A stretch of DNA of 63,064 nucleotides from Acephala macrosclerotiorum. Taxonomy: Eukaryota > Ascomycota > Leotiomycetes > Helotiales > Mollisiaceae. The stretch spans positions 1 to 63,064 of the forward strand of contig MU119502.1 of the NCBI GenBank assembly GCA_014904845.1. Direction: 5' to 3'. How positions within the stretch are numbered: the stretch's first letter is position 1; the number at the start of each line of letters is the position of its first letter. Both the position numbers and the translations under genes were made by a program. Positions 38,216 to 49,599 of this stretch are shown one piece after another. A model generated the notes under the pieces. That model saw only the letters and a program-made list of their open reading frames with translations. It was not told where the DNA came from and did not search any database.

Positions 38216-40211
38216 ATGAACGCGCCATCTGTACACCCACCTGCTTGTGCGAATTGCACTGTTGGAGAAGCCCCTTGCCCGAGACAGGGGAAGAGAGCAT
38301 GTGGGAGTTGTTTGATCCTTGCTGTAAGTCGTGCTATATCATCTGCAGTAATGTTCAACAGCACTGACAAGGCGGTTTATTAGTATTGCGGACCTGAGTG
38401 CCAACGAGCTCACTGGCCCGAGCACAAGAAAGTCTGCAAATCCCCAATGAGCAAAGAGAGCTGGCGACCAGCTTAGGATGTCGAAGGCCGCGAACCTCCT
38501 TAGGCTGCAACGGCAGTTCGAAACAACTGGCATAACACATTCGGAGGCAATAAATACCTGTGGGGAAACACACCGGCTCTGGATGTCTTGAAGTTGGAGC
38601 TGAATGAAGGCATCGAATACAAAGAGGATATCTCGCTGTTGTTTGCTGGTCAGTAATTCGCACCAGTTGGGCGAAGGATACTGATGCGTAACAGCTTCAG
38701 GAGACTGGCGTCATGTCGTCAAGACAATTGCAAGTCTGCCAGACGGGATTACACAGTAGCTCGGTGTCACGATGAATGATCTCGACTTTCATGTTGTGGC
38801 ACGAAACGTCATCTTCCTACTTCTAGCTCTCACTCTACCAAGTACTTCTGGTGATAAGGAAGACACTCTATCACCAGAGACCGCAGAAGCATTGATTTAT
38901 GTCTGGTACTCGGCTTCGATTCCTTCAAGCGTCATGGCTATGCTTCAGGATAGAGTCAAGCCACTCATTGTTGACGTGTGTAGCAAAATTGCGAGCAGGA
39001 CGTCAGACTCTCTTCTGGGCAAAACCTGGGCGTTCTCAAATAGGCGAAATCTTCGACTCGTACTGAAGAAAAAGTACTAGCTTCATCTTTGGTCGTTGTT
39101 CAGGGTACCTGAAGATTTGACTCTTGAGGAAGCGACACGGATCCGCACAGCTGTGACACTTGCTCCTGGACGGGCGGATTACAGGGACAGATGGTATTTC
39201 AAGGATGCATCGCCTTTCATGCGCGTTGCCAAGCAGCGATTTCGGGAGGATGGGTTACTCCTACCATTCGGGCATCCGCGTATCGGGTTCGATATACCCA
39301 ACGTGTGAGTCTTCCTGCCTGAACTTGACCGATCTTAACTGAAGTCCCTAGGACACTTTTCTGTCATTCGAAGAGTTGGCCCATAAATGATAAGTCGGAC
39401 CCATCAAATGGTTGGCCAATCGTGGATGTTCAACAAACACCCTCGCCTGCTCCAAGAGACTGGTACGGCAAACCGTTTTTCTATCTTCACGAGATGTTGG
39501 AAAGGTTCCTGGACAAATTGAAGACAACCCGAGCCAGCTTTGTTCTCTACAATATCGATGTAAAGGAATTGCCACAGTACCTAGAGCTGGGCAAGTTCTC
39601 CAGAATAGAGGTATGTTTTTTTTTTCTTCTCTAAAACCCTTCTAATCCGTTCACAGGTAGCCAACATTTGCGACGGTTGTTACATCGGGATCCGCAACAC
39701 ACTTGCTCTGTTGTCTCCCTTCCTCCAACCACCACGAGAAAACCCACACGCTACATTCATCACTCTCTTTGTCAACGCAGTCAAGGAGGCGGTCAAGAGG
39801 GGTAATCCAGTGGACGAAACCCCAGACCTAGACTTTCTCACCAATTACCTTCCTGGTCCTCGAATATTACCTTTCGCGAGCGAGCATGATGCGAATATGT
39901 TAAGAATCTGGGATGCTCGTGACTTAGCACTTGACGTTGATAAGTTTTTTCAGAGGTAAGAAATAATTAGATGAGCCGAAACTTCATACTAATACCGATT
40001 TCTTTTTAGATACATGAAATTCTGCAATTTTGAGCAGATCGCGACTTACTTGGGCGTTGAAATGAAGGCGACTCACACTATTACTGAGAAGTGGCCTACT
40101 CAGTTGAAGCTTAAATTGGGGGAGAAGGGTGTGGAGGAGGAGTTTCGTTTGACCTTGGGGTCTAATTTTACGGGCGTTGAGCGCTATGTTGAATGGAGAA
40201 GAGTTGAATAG
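38216..40211 (+). pseudogene. MYND-finger/DUF4470 gene with four in-frame TAG codons
   Basis: Exons are 38216-38323, 38384-38648, 38695-39304, 39352-39610, 39657-39955 and 40010-40211. Five GT-AG introns of 46-60 nt join with consistent phase, and total length is 581 codons including the stop. The MYND zinc finger is near the N-terminus: CANCTVGEAPCP, CGSC, then YCGPECQRAHWPEHKKVC across intron 1. DUF4470-type blocks follow: FGGNKYLWGNTPALDVL, SGDWRHVVKTIASLPDG, MNDLDFHVVARNVIFLLLAL, and the C-terminal half to SNFTGVERYVEWRRVE. TAG occurs in frame at 38474-38476 (RPA-stop-DVEG), 38501-38503, 38757-38759 and 39078-39080 (KKKY-stop-LHLW); no TAA or TGA does. In relatives I would expect Trp at the first and last positions. 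Either recent RIP-type inactivation or recoding of UAG fits. Confidence 0.75.
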
Positions 40212-42683
40212 GAACAGAATTTATGTTGTAATCGATGCCAATTACATCGCCGTGCGCCGTCTACCTCGATTGTGCTGCTATCCTATATGGCCGTGCAATG
40301 ATACCTGTAGGCAGTTTTAGGTTAGCGAACACGCCCCGGATGAGCACTGAGAACAACTTCCTCACGCAACGTCCTGCAATCTCATTGAACATAGAGCTAA
40401 TCAATGCAAGAGACGCATTCATGATGGCTGCAGTGGTTTGGAAAGAAAAAATCTATTTGAATGGGTTTCTACACAACTCAACATGCCCAGCACGCCAGCA
40501 GCTATTCCACCCCCGCTATCCCACTACCCACACCTGCTCAAAACTCCTTTCCTAGTGTTGACGTTAGATCTCGTCTTCACCTTGAGCGGAGCCAATACCA
40601 GTCCAAGCTTTGCTTTTGGATGAAAACTTGTTCTGAATGGCAGTCTGAATTGAGCCTGTGCTAGGGAGAGAACTGTGGTCCTGAATGGTGATAATTAAGT
40701 CTCTAACGCCCTAAGTTTCTTTGCGTGCGCGATAGAACATGAGACTCCTCGTTGCGAAAGTTAAAGACTCAAACATTATCAACATTTTGAGAGAGAATTG
40801 AGGAAAATTTTCACGGAATTTCTTGGCCTAGAAGTTAGCTTGGAAAGCTTGATATTGATCTCAGAGTTACAGAAGCTCCAGCACGCCTGATTGGGAAACG
40901 ATCTCGGCTATTGGTTAAAGGGGCAGTGAAGGGACAAAACGTCGGTTGAGTGTCCAAACCTTGGCTGGTTTGCATAAATCACGTGGGACGCCAGTCACTA
41001 CGTGAGTAACACAGGAAGTTTGTTCATATTTCCACGGCCCCTGGGTGGGTGTTATTGAAACTCTATGCCACAAGGCGATGCAGAACGAGGACAGATGTTT
41101 AGAGAGCGTTGAATAAAGATGAACCGAATTGCTAGGGCTGCTCAGGTGAAGGGATGACACCAGCGAGTTAGAAAATTGACGGTATTGCAGGGCATTTGGA
41201 GGTGAGAATTGCGTTGTACTTCGCATGCCTTGTCTCGAAAGCTCAGTCTGGCGTATATCAAGCGGTCGAGTCTGCTTGTGAAGTATAGTCGCATGGAATT
41301 GTATCAGGCATTGTAGAACATGCACGAAGTCATCGAAATGGCAATAAACCACAAACTCGGAGGTTTTGAGGATTTCCAACTTACAATGGTGAAGCCAGAC
41401 AGGATCACAGACGATATCAAAGTATCAATCTTCGTTTATCTCGTGTTGTTCTGCACTAGCACACTAATTCTCCGTATTTCAGCAAATGAATCTTACTCTT
41501 AAGAACTACAATGAGATTGCATGAATGGCGGCGGGCTCGACGCAGTCGAAAAACGAAAACGAAAGTAGACATGAAAATTTGTTGATGGTTAAGCACATCA
41601 GCATGATCACTCCTATGCTCTCCCTTCTCAGTAATTTCAACGAAGCTTCCTGTCCACATCTAAGTTCAGTCTGCCATAACTAGTAAAGGTCTAAAAGCTG
41701 CGCCTCTTCAGTTAATCAGCACAAATGTGGCGTTCTGCTAGCTGGGGTGGACATTGATGTCAGTTGAGACATGGGACCATAAAGTGGTGCCACCGACCTC
41801 CTCCGGGTAGGGGTACCCCCACCCTCTCTGTGTATATATAGAGGCCTTCTGTAGCCCTTTTCACCACCAATGCAGTTTTTACCAAGCAACTGACAATTGA
41901 AGTCCGGTCATCAAGTTCATAGCGTGCCAAGATTGGTGGCCGTTTCATGAAACCAAACAATAACAATCTAACCAACCAGAAGAATGCGCAGTGAACTCGA
42001 AAGTGAAATAGCCTCCGAGTCGTGGGTTGCGATGCGAACATTCTAGCTTCCGTCACGGCGCTTGCGATGTTTCAAATTCGGATTGCCGGAAGTATCACTC
42101 GATGCCGTGCAAACACTTAACGCGTGGGCAAATAGAGGATGTTCTGTTGGAACGTGACTCACGAAAAGGTTCTATATGGCTTTAGTGGCACGAGGAGAAT
42201 CACTTGATTTCAGCATCCAATTAAGAGATGCGGGAGACAGCGTTGACTTTTCTTCGAGAATGAACAGTAACAGATAACAGATAACAGATAACAGATAACA
42301 GATAACAGATAACAGATAACAGATAACAGCAAACGCAAACAATATCGATGGCAGCAATCCGCACTGAGATTGACGTAAACAGGAATTAATTCCAGTTCAA
42401 CCGGGAAAATATTAGCTCCATAGAAAAGTTGAGAGTGAGAACTACCTCGAAAAACCGATTTTTAGTGAATTCAATCGCCGTCAACGGACATTATACTTTA
42501 GATGCACTAATTTCAATGTACTAGAGCAAAGTGGGTAGGCGATATATATATTGCAGATAGCAGTATCATAAGATGAACATGAGATGCACCGACTATCGCA
42601 AACGAGGGAGAGCTCGAGATATCGACATTTATGACGCATCGACTTCCCCAAGAGTCAATCTCCTACCCAATATCCAACTACGT
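40212..42683. other. 2.5-kb region without a recognisable gene
   Basis: Normal composition. The longest frame is 154 codons on the minus strand (40915-41379), with no domain or conserved-looking motif. Short frames on both strands look random. A TATA-like gtgtatatatagagg lies near 41830 but leads to no convincing gene. The only distinct structure is the 7-bp tandem repeat at 42270. Confidence 0.5.
42270..42325. repeat. 7-bp tandem repeat (acagata) x 8
   Basis: Eight perfect acagata units followed by a partial one. It lies about 360 bp past the stop codon of the minus-strand transporter gene. The absence of variation points to recent slippage. Confidence 0.95.
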
Positions 42684-44572
42684 TCAGAAGACGTATCTGA
42701 AGTTGGCATTCTCCTTGTCCGTCAAATCATCGAAAGCGTGGGCCAATCTTTCATCAATGACGCCCGTCACTCCAGAAGCGGCCAGCTCAGCTTGGATCCT
42801 ATCCTTCTTCTTGTTTTGGCTGATGAGATAGAAGCGTAAGAAGGCGATGACGAAGACCAGGAGGGCATAACAACCCATGTGAGTTGAGAAGGCGATGAGG
42901 TAGCGTGGTGAGTCCCAAGCGAGGAAGACTTGTGGACCTACGACATATTAGTTTTGGAGCAGAGAACCGAGGACAAGTCGTAGTGGATGGACATACCGAT
43001 AGCATTGCCAGTAGCCCATGCGATGAAGTTGGCTGCAATGACAACAGATTTCTTTGTTTGACCTGCAATGTTTCGAGAGATGAGAGTCATGCTGAGAGTT
43101 TGCGCAGCCCAGAAGGACAGAACAAGGTAGTAAGAGAAGAGCAGACCGCCTTGCGTGGCTTTGTCGGTGTTTTGGACAGTCATGAGAACGATAGTGCCGA
43201 CAAATGACCTAGTCAGGTTAGCAAGATCTAAGGATAGCGCGAAGAGACTTACGGAATAACATAGAGGCCCATCACCAACAAGTTCTGCTTCGTTTTCCTT
43301 ACCAGCCACATACTTGACAATAAGACGATGATAATGTACACGCCGAGGACCATGGCGAGCAGTTGTGTCTGCAATACGCTGAAGTGAAAGCCGGCAATGA
43401 TGATATTCGCAAACGCACCGAGTCCACTGGTTGGCAAAGTCGTACAGATGGCGATTAGCATGTAACAATACAACTGTGGATCCTTGAGAGCTTCGATGAG
43501 CTGTTCCTTCCGGAAAAATCGATTCTGAACACCAGTCTGATTGCTGCGGACACGCTCAATCATCAACTTTTTGTCCTCCTCGGTGAAGCACTTGGCGCGC
43601 ATTGGGCTGTCGGGCATGTACCACAAAACAAAGAATCCCCAGAGAACAGAGAAGGAGCCGTAACCGACGAAGATAGCTTGCCAACTCTTCAAAGGAGACG
43701 GAGGGCTCTTGATAAGAGTGAAGCAGTACGCGAGGAGACCTCCGACAATTTGTTGTCCTCCATTCATCATATACCAATACGAGACGGTAGCGGCTTGCTC
43801 TTCGCGCTTGTACCACCTGAAGACGGGGGAGTCAGCAATTGCCCCCTCAAGGATGTCTCGGGAGAATGTCTTAAAGGAAATCACGAGACATGCCAAGACA
43901 GGAAAGGGGCTTATCCCTGGTGTTCTACTCACATCGAGCTGAGGTATATGAAAGCAGGTTGGCAGACAGCTTCGAAGATACCGAGCAAAGTTCGAAGAAC
44001 GAGCAGGTGCACGAATTTGGTGGCTTTGGCATGAAGTGCAAGAACCACCCCCCACAGAATGATGGAAACACCAAGATATTTCCCGATGGGTACACGCTGG
44101 ATGAGCCACTATTGCGAGTTAGAGCGGTGCTTTGTTAAGAGGAAAAAAAGTGGCGGGTTACATTCGTGGGATACTCCACAACCAGGATTGCAATGTAGAT
44201 GCAAGTGGTCAACCATGAGAATTGCTGTCCGACGAGGTGAGTATCTGCCCTGATGCCCATGATGCTCGAGAAAGATAAGGTCCCTTTATCCAAAGCTTGA
44301 AGAAAGTAGGTGAAGATCATGATGCCTAGCACTCGTCTGTCGACAAGTTTCTTCAGGCGCTTGTTCTCCTCGGGGCTGATGTGGATGGCAACATCGCTAG
44401 CGTATTTGGCAACTTCCTTGTCGACTCGATCATAGTTCATATGATCCTTCTTCAGGTCATCGTCGTATTCCATATGCTGAGCGGCAGCAATCTCGACATC
44501 GTGGCTCTTCTTCTTCTCGTCGCCATGGTCATAGCGGACTTCTGGGCTGGGAGCGATGGCAGGTTCTTCCAT
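42684..44572 (-). CDS. MFS transporter, DAL5/allantoate permease (ACS) family
   Basis: Exons are 44572-44162, 44108-43933, 43816-43253, 43208-42997 and 42937-42684; introns are 53, 116, 44 and 59 nt. The product is 538 residues. The start ATG is in a strong context (gccgccATGg). A charged cytosolic N-terminus of about 80 residues leads into RRVLGIMIFTYFLQALDKGT, the first helix and loop typical of this family. Further family marks are EYPTNWLIQRVPIGKYLG, the central W(A)IFVGYGSFSVLWGFFVLWYMPDSP and WDSPRYLIAFSTHMGCYA near the end. About 12 helices fit. The family moves anions, vitamins, allantoate and, in some fungi, sugars or sugar acids. The gene is divergent from GH105, so uptake of pectin-derived sugars is a reasonable inference. 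Confidence 0.88.
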
Positions 44573-45191
44573 GGCGGCAGAGTGTGGGACAATTGATTGC
44601 GCTCAAGAATCGGAAGAGGGCGAGGAGAACACAAACTATGTAGATATTAGATCAGATTATATAGACCCGAGGGACGGTCGTCCGCGATAGTGGATTGCGG
44701 GGGTTGGGGAAGCAGGCATGCGACCTCCTCCACATTATTGGTTGTGGTCGGGGTAGTGGAGTACTCCGTTCGTCCCAACCATGGAGAGACGCCTGCAATA
44801 CCAGCTTCTGGGGTTGGTGAGCTAGCCGTGATAGCTGGCAGGCCTCGAGATAACGCGAGGCTATCGAAGCGATGTCCCGAAAGCAGACTTCAGGGAACCA
44901 AACAAACATCTAGTCAGGTGGCCAAGCCTGCTACTGGATTATTAGCCGATACTATAGAGGTGCAGCTAACCCGGAGTCTGCATTGGGGAAGTAAATCCGC
45001 TATGCCAAGAATGGGGGTGGAGTGGTGGCTTCGGTCGGTCGGTGGAATGACAACCGGAATCATCCCACGAATCTCGAGCTTCCTTTTCACGACATCAAGC
45101 TTTGCAGGATCTGTACACAAATACCGAAATTCGATCATTCCGAGAGAGGCAACAGTAGTAGCTAAAAGAAGAAGACACAATACAGAAAACA
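44573..45191. promoter_or_regulatory. Shared divergent promoter region, MFS transporter and GH105
   Basis: A 619-bp region between two outward-facing genes. It contains a perfect 10-bp palindrome ggagtactcc at 44758-44767, a CGG-spaced tract (cggtcggtcggtgg near 45031-45047) of the sort bound by Zn2Cys6 regulators, and a TATA-like tatatag about 85 bp before the transporter start. These sites are suggestive only. Confidence 0.45.
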
Positions 45192-46387
45192 ATGCCAAAA
45201 GTCTTCAGCGGTATCGCTTCTCAAGATGTGCACAGCACGATCAATTTATTGATCAATCAGCTGATCAACATCAAAGATGAGACTGGGGAGTTTTTGTTGA
45301 AGCTGGAGGATGGACGAGTGATTGATACCAAGGGTATGGACATTAGAGACGCCAACTTCGAGAGCTGGCCCCTCAATCTCGGTGTAAAAGATAGCTAACT
45401 TGGAACACAGGATGGAGTGGCTGGGAATGGACTCACGGGATTGGACTTTACGGGCTGTGGAACTATCACACGCTCACCGGCTCAGCAGAAGCTCTTGGCA
45501 TCATTGAGGCGTGGTTTGCGAGTCGGTTTGAGGAGGGAGGAACTACTAAGAATATCAACACCATGGCGGCGATGCTTACCTTGGCTTACCTGTACGAAAA
45601 GACAGGAAGTCAACCATGCGTCGCTTGGCTAGAGAGCTGGGGAGATTGGGCGATGTATGAACTTCCACGGACCAAGTACGGAGGCATGAGCCACCAGACA
45701 TACAACTCCCTCAACTCTCAGGAACTGTGGGACGACACTCTCATGATGACCGTGCTCCCATTGGCCAAGATTGGCAAGCTCCTGAATCGTCCGCATTATG
45801 TCGAAGAGGCAAAGCGACAGTTCCTTCTTCATATCAAGTATCTGGTAGATACGAAGACTGGACTCTTCTACCATGGTTGGACGTTCGATGGGAACCATAA
45901 CTTTGCTGCAGCACTGTGGGCTCGAGGTAATAGTTGGCTCACAATTGCCATCCCAGAGATACTCGAATTGCTTGACCTGCCACCGAACGACGCCTTCCGC
46001 GTACACTTGATCGATACATTGGAAGCTCAGTGCCGAGCACTTATCCTGTACCAAGAACCAGGTGGGCTTTGGAGAACGCTCATTGATCATCCATCCCATG
46101 ATGGGTCATATGTCGAAACTTCGGCCACTGCTGGCTTTGCGTTCGGGATGTTGAAAGCATTGCGTCTGCGGTATATAAAGGGAGAGGAGTTCCGGGCTTC
46201 TGCTATTTCAGCAATAAAGGCTATCCTAGCAAAGGTCAGCAGGGAAGGAGAGTTGATGGAAGTGAGTTTCGGAACAGCTATGGGGCATACCTTGCAGCAC
46301 TACAAAGATATCGACCGGACGAGCATGCCGTATGGGCAAGCCATGGCGATAATGGCTTTAGGGGAGTTTCTGAGGGTGTTTATATGA
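45192..46387 (+). CDS. GH105 unsaturated rhamnogalacturonyl hydrolase
   Basis: Exons are 45192-45333 and 45411-46387, giving 372 residues, the usual size of the family (bacterial YteR has about 373). Splicing restores DTKGWSGWEWTHGIGLYGLW. Family features are the alpha/alpha-barrel repeats, ELWDDTLMMTVLPLAKIG with the presumed catalytic Asp, HGWTFDGNHNFAAALWARGN, and SYVETSATAGFAFGMLKALR. Members cleave the 4,5-unsaturated galacturonyl residue from the disaccharides left when lyases cut rhamnogalacturonan I. No signal peptide is present, so the substrate must be imported. The divergent transporter next door fits that need, and the cytoplasmic GH127 at 1485-3638 would act on pectin side chains. 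Confidence 0.9.
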
Positions 46388-46962
46388 TGGTCTTTCAGCC
46401 AAGGAGGTTGCAACTTGACAGAATGATTTCTCAATTAAGCATCTTGCCTGGACGTAAAACTAGTCAATGATTCATCGGACGACAGCATAATCGAGGGCTA
46501 ATAATAATAATAATGGCATAGAGCTCAGTTGGACATTAGTAAAAGACGCGTTGAGAACGCGTCAAATAAGCACTTCAATGGCCCATGTAGCAGGCGTCTG
46601 TAGCCAAGATCCGTAATATTTGTTTTGTCCCTAATGGCAATAAGAATTTCGGAGAATATTGATGACAATGCCTGTGAAGGAAAAACTTTAAATGGATTTG
46701 TGATTGTCTAGAGGGAACTGGGAGATTCGCGAGGCCGTAGCCAAGAGGCCCTTCGAGATGGTCCGTGCGGCTCGTAAATCGCGACTATTTTCTAGACTCA
46801 CAAATCGAGGTCACTTCTTCTTTAACACCATCTCAGACAACCCTCTGTACGCAGACTTCTACCCGCAGAAATTCGAGATCTAAATTAGCAGATCACCAAA
46901 CTTGCAAACGGATCCGCTGCAGAAACAGCAAGACACACATATCTCAAAACACCGCAACGACA
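46388..46962. other. Spacer GH105 to NEDD8 gene
   Basis: A 575-bp stretch with a short (taa) run near 46499. No gene was seen. It holds the presumed NEDD8 promoter, with a C-rich leader near 46800-46960. Confidence 0.4.
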
Positions 46963-47446
46963 ATGTTGATCAAGGTCCGAACTCTCACTGGGAAGGAGAT
47001 TGAGCTTGACATAGAGCCTGACTACCGGGTAAGGAATTTATTTGAGTTTTGATTCCGAAGTATGCTAATATGTCTATCTGCAGGTGTCGCAGATCAAGGA
47101 GAAGGTCGAAGAGAAGGAAGGCATCCCACCAGTCCAACAGCGCTTGATCTTTGGTGGAAAGCAGATGTGAGTCTCTACTTTTCTCCGTTATACACTTAGC
47201 GTACTGTAAATCGTACAAGTCCTGGATCTACTCCTGCAGACCTCCAGAACTCCAAAAATGGCTCTATTCCATTTCCCACAGCGCTTTCCATGTGTTGTTG
47301 CCTGCCCCACCTACCCCGCCATCACCGAATCTTGAAACTGACACGAGTTACAACACAGGTCCGACGAGAAGACCGCTACCGACTACAACCTCGAAGGTGG
47401 CGCTACACTACATCTTGTTCTTGCGCTGCGTGGTGGCTCTCTCTGA
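46963..47446 (+). CDS. rub1: NEDD8/Rub1 ubiquitin-like modifier
   Basis: Exons are 46963-47028, 47084-47166 and 47359-47446; introns are 55 and 192 nt. The product is 78 residues: [20 protein letters not shown], then [28 protein letters not shown] and [13 protein letters not shown]. The ubiquitin fold is complete, and Gly75-Gly76 are followed by a two-residue tail that must be removed before conjugation. The NEDD8 signature is clear: [16 protein letters not shown] rather than the ubiquitin form, and Ala at position 72 (LALRGG) where ubiquitin has Arg, the residue by which the NEDD8 E1 tells the two apart. Its main known targets are cullins, activating SCF-type ubiquitin ligases. The second intron is long for this window. 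Confidence 0.95.
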
Positions 47447-47994
47447 AATCCTGAATACCTCTATGACATTCTGGCAAGTCAAGTCTTTCGAGGCACCCCG
47501 AGCAAGATATGATTCATGAGCGATGGACTTCTCTTGGTAGAACACGACCGACAAATACCCAACTCTTTCCTTCAACTTCTCTCTAGCATATACACATTAC
47601 GATACACCACGAAATGCACGACATGGTGGATTCATTGACCTTGCATGCATACATGACGCATGAATGAGATATGGATGGCGTTTTTCTATTCTATTCGATT
47701 CGATTTCTTCGGTTCCCTGACGCTGCTCAGGCCCTCTTACTCGGATACTGGATCTTTCCAGAGCGAGTACAGAGCATGCGGATGCGTTGTGGCAGATAGA
47801 CAAATTTACTGCTGCGTAGCATGCATATGTTTGGGAACTTTCATACATTGTGATCATCTATCGTGACTTATTGAGGCATATTGGCCCAAGTTGGGAATGT
47901 CTCTTCCCTACCGTCCTTCCAACGCCTCGCTGATGCCAAAACCTGCCTAAATACGCCGAACCAAATCCGTAAATCTCAAGTTATACAGCCCAGC
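47447..47994. other. Convergent spacer NEDD8 to Elongin A
   Basis: A 548-bp stretch. No gene was recognised. It should contain the 3' ends of both convergent transcripts. Confidence 0.4.
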
Positions 47995-49238
47995 CTACCG
48001 TTTAACCTTCTTTGCGCCACGGTTGAAGATATCTACTGGCGCTCTCTTCCTAGGCATCATTGGCTTGGGAGCTCCAGGGCCCGGACTCGTCCTTCTTGGA
48101 GCAGCCGAAGATGGAGCTGGAGAAGAAGCGATTGGTCTGGGTCTGGAGGGAGCGGAAGAGGACGGAGGAGAAGATGCTTGCTTCGGTCTTGGAGGCGACG
48201 ATGAGACCGGCCCGTGGTTGCGAGGTATTGGTCTCGAAGTAGGCATTGGACGTGGCGCAGGCTTGGACTTGGGCTTCTCCTCAGGCTCATCGAATAAATC
48301 ATCTCCATCGTCCTCGTCCTCGTCGCCGAAATCGTCGTCTGAGGAACCAACTAAATTCTCCTTGACATCACCCGAAGCATATCTCTTCGCGCCTGCCGAC
48401 ATAGCAGCTCTCAACCTCGCTTCTCTTTCCTCCAGCGTCGGCCCTCTGGTACCACTCTCGTTCTTCGGCTGAACATGTCTATGAGACAGAATCTTCAACG
48501 CCGGCTGCGACGCAATCTGATACTCCTTCGACATCCCCGCAGGCGCCTTCCTAATTTGCCCAATCCTCCCCGTCAACTGATGTGTCGGCCGACTTAACTT
48601 GCTCATAGCACTGATCTCCTTCGCCTCCCTCCTCGCACGAGTAAGGACACTCTTCCCATCCGTCAACTTCGTCTTACTTCCACTCGTCCACTTCAAAGCA
48701 CTAGAATCCCCCTCCTTCTTCCCCCATTTATTCTTGTTGAGCGGTACCCCGCCGTTGTTGGCTAGCATATATGGATCTCTAGGAACCTTTGGTAAAGATC
48801 TCAAATCCACAACTTTGGAGACGTGCGATTGTCTCATCTTTTGGAGGCCCATCATGCTTTGTCGCAACGCTTCTTCATCTCGCTCTATCTCTTTCCTTTG
48901 TTCTTTCTTGTACTTGCAATATACTTCGTACCACTTCAAAGGGTTCTTGGGGACGTATCCTTTGTTCCTCCAGTTTGGGATGTCGCGGGCGATGAATGCT
49001 TGCCAGAGTTCAGCATCTTCGCCTTGGATTTGAGGGGAGTTTTGCTCGATTATGTGGAGTTGTTCGGGGGAGTTGATGCGTGCGAGGACAGGCTTGATCT
49101 TGAAATATTCGAAATCGCCGACATCTGTGAGGCCTAGAAGATGTTAGGCGTTGAATAGATAAGAGGATAGTTGTACTTACTGCGAATGTTTCTGATGCAG
49201 GCCCGTATGCAGGAATCGTTGAGCGATGGAGCTGGCAT
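47995..49238 (-). CDS. Elongin A-like protein (RNA polymerase II elongation/ubiquitin ligase subunit)
   Basis: Exons are 49238-49181 and 49133-47995 with a 47-nt intron; 398 residues. The N-terminal 110 residues fit the Elongin A domain: CIRACIRNIRSLTDVGDFEY, IKPVLARINSPEQLHIIEQN, ELWQAFIARDIPNW, then PLKWYEVYCKYKKEQ. Next comes a basic stretch, then an acidic Asp/Glu run (SSDDDFGDEDEDDGDDLFDE), and a Pro/Ser-rich tail ending in basic GAKKVKR, a possible nuclear signal. In yeasts and animals Elongin A binds Elongin C and either assists Pol II or recruits a cullin to degrade stalled Pol II. The neighbouring NEDD8 gene works on cullins, but adjacency may be chance. Confidence 0.8.
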
Positions 49239-49599
49239 CTTGACTGTAGTGTTGGGAGTGTTTGCAGAAGCCGAATGAAGTTGCGCAAGAAGAGCGAGAT
49301 GCTGTGTCCAAAATCCCGAGGTTGGTGAGGCTTAGAAGTGTGGAAACGCTGATGTGTTGTGTAAAAGTGTAAAATTATCGCAATGTGTGTTCTTGGTGAC
49401 GCATATGCGAAAGTGAGATGTTAGCAAATTTTTGAAATCATGATTGCGTGTCGAAAGTGAATTCTTTGATATTTGGTCGAGGATAAAGAAAGCCGAAAGT
49501 TGAAGTTCAAGAAGTCCAGCCCCCACATTCCAACACCGTTACACAAACTGTCTGGAACCGGTTTAGCGCCCACAATCGATCTGCAAACCACAATTCAAG
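49239..49599. promoter_or_regulatory. Divergent region, Elongin A and THO7-like genes
   Basis: A 361-bp region between outward-facing genes for two nuclear transcription proteins, so the promoter is probably shared. No distinct motif was singled out. Confidence 0.4.

Noticed and set aside
40915..41379. 154-codon minus-strand frame
   Set aside because: No domain, no clear coding periodicity, no neighbouring exon that extends it.
42270..42325. CRISPR-like array
   Set aside because: It is a simple 7-bp tandem repeat without spacers, in a eukaryotic genome.
44690..45280. 196-codon plus-strand frame across the GH105 promoter
   Set aside because: It overlaps the GH105 start in another frame, and its composition is that of promoter DNA.
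46690..46790. tRNA-like GC pattern before the NEDD8 gene
   Set aside because: No full cloverleaf with anticodon loop and T-loop (GTTC) could be drawn. No tRNA was found anywhere in the window.
48023..48472. 149-codon plus-strand frame opposite Elongin A
   Set aside because: It is the antisense shadow of the Pro/Ser/acidic tail.
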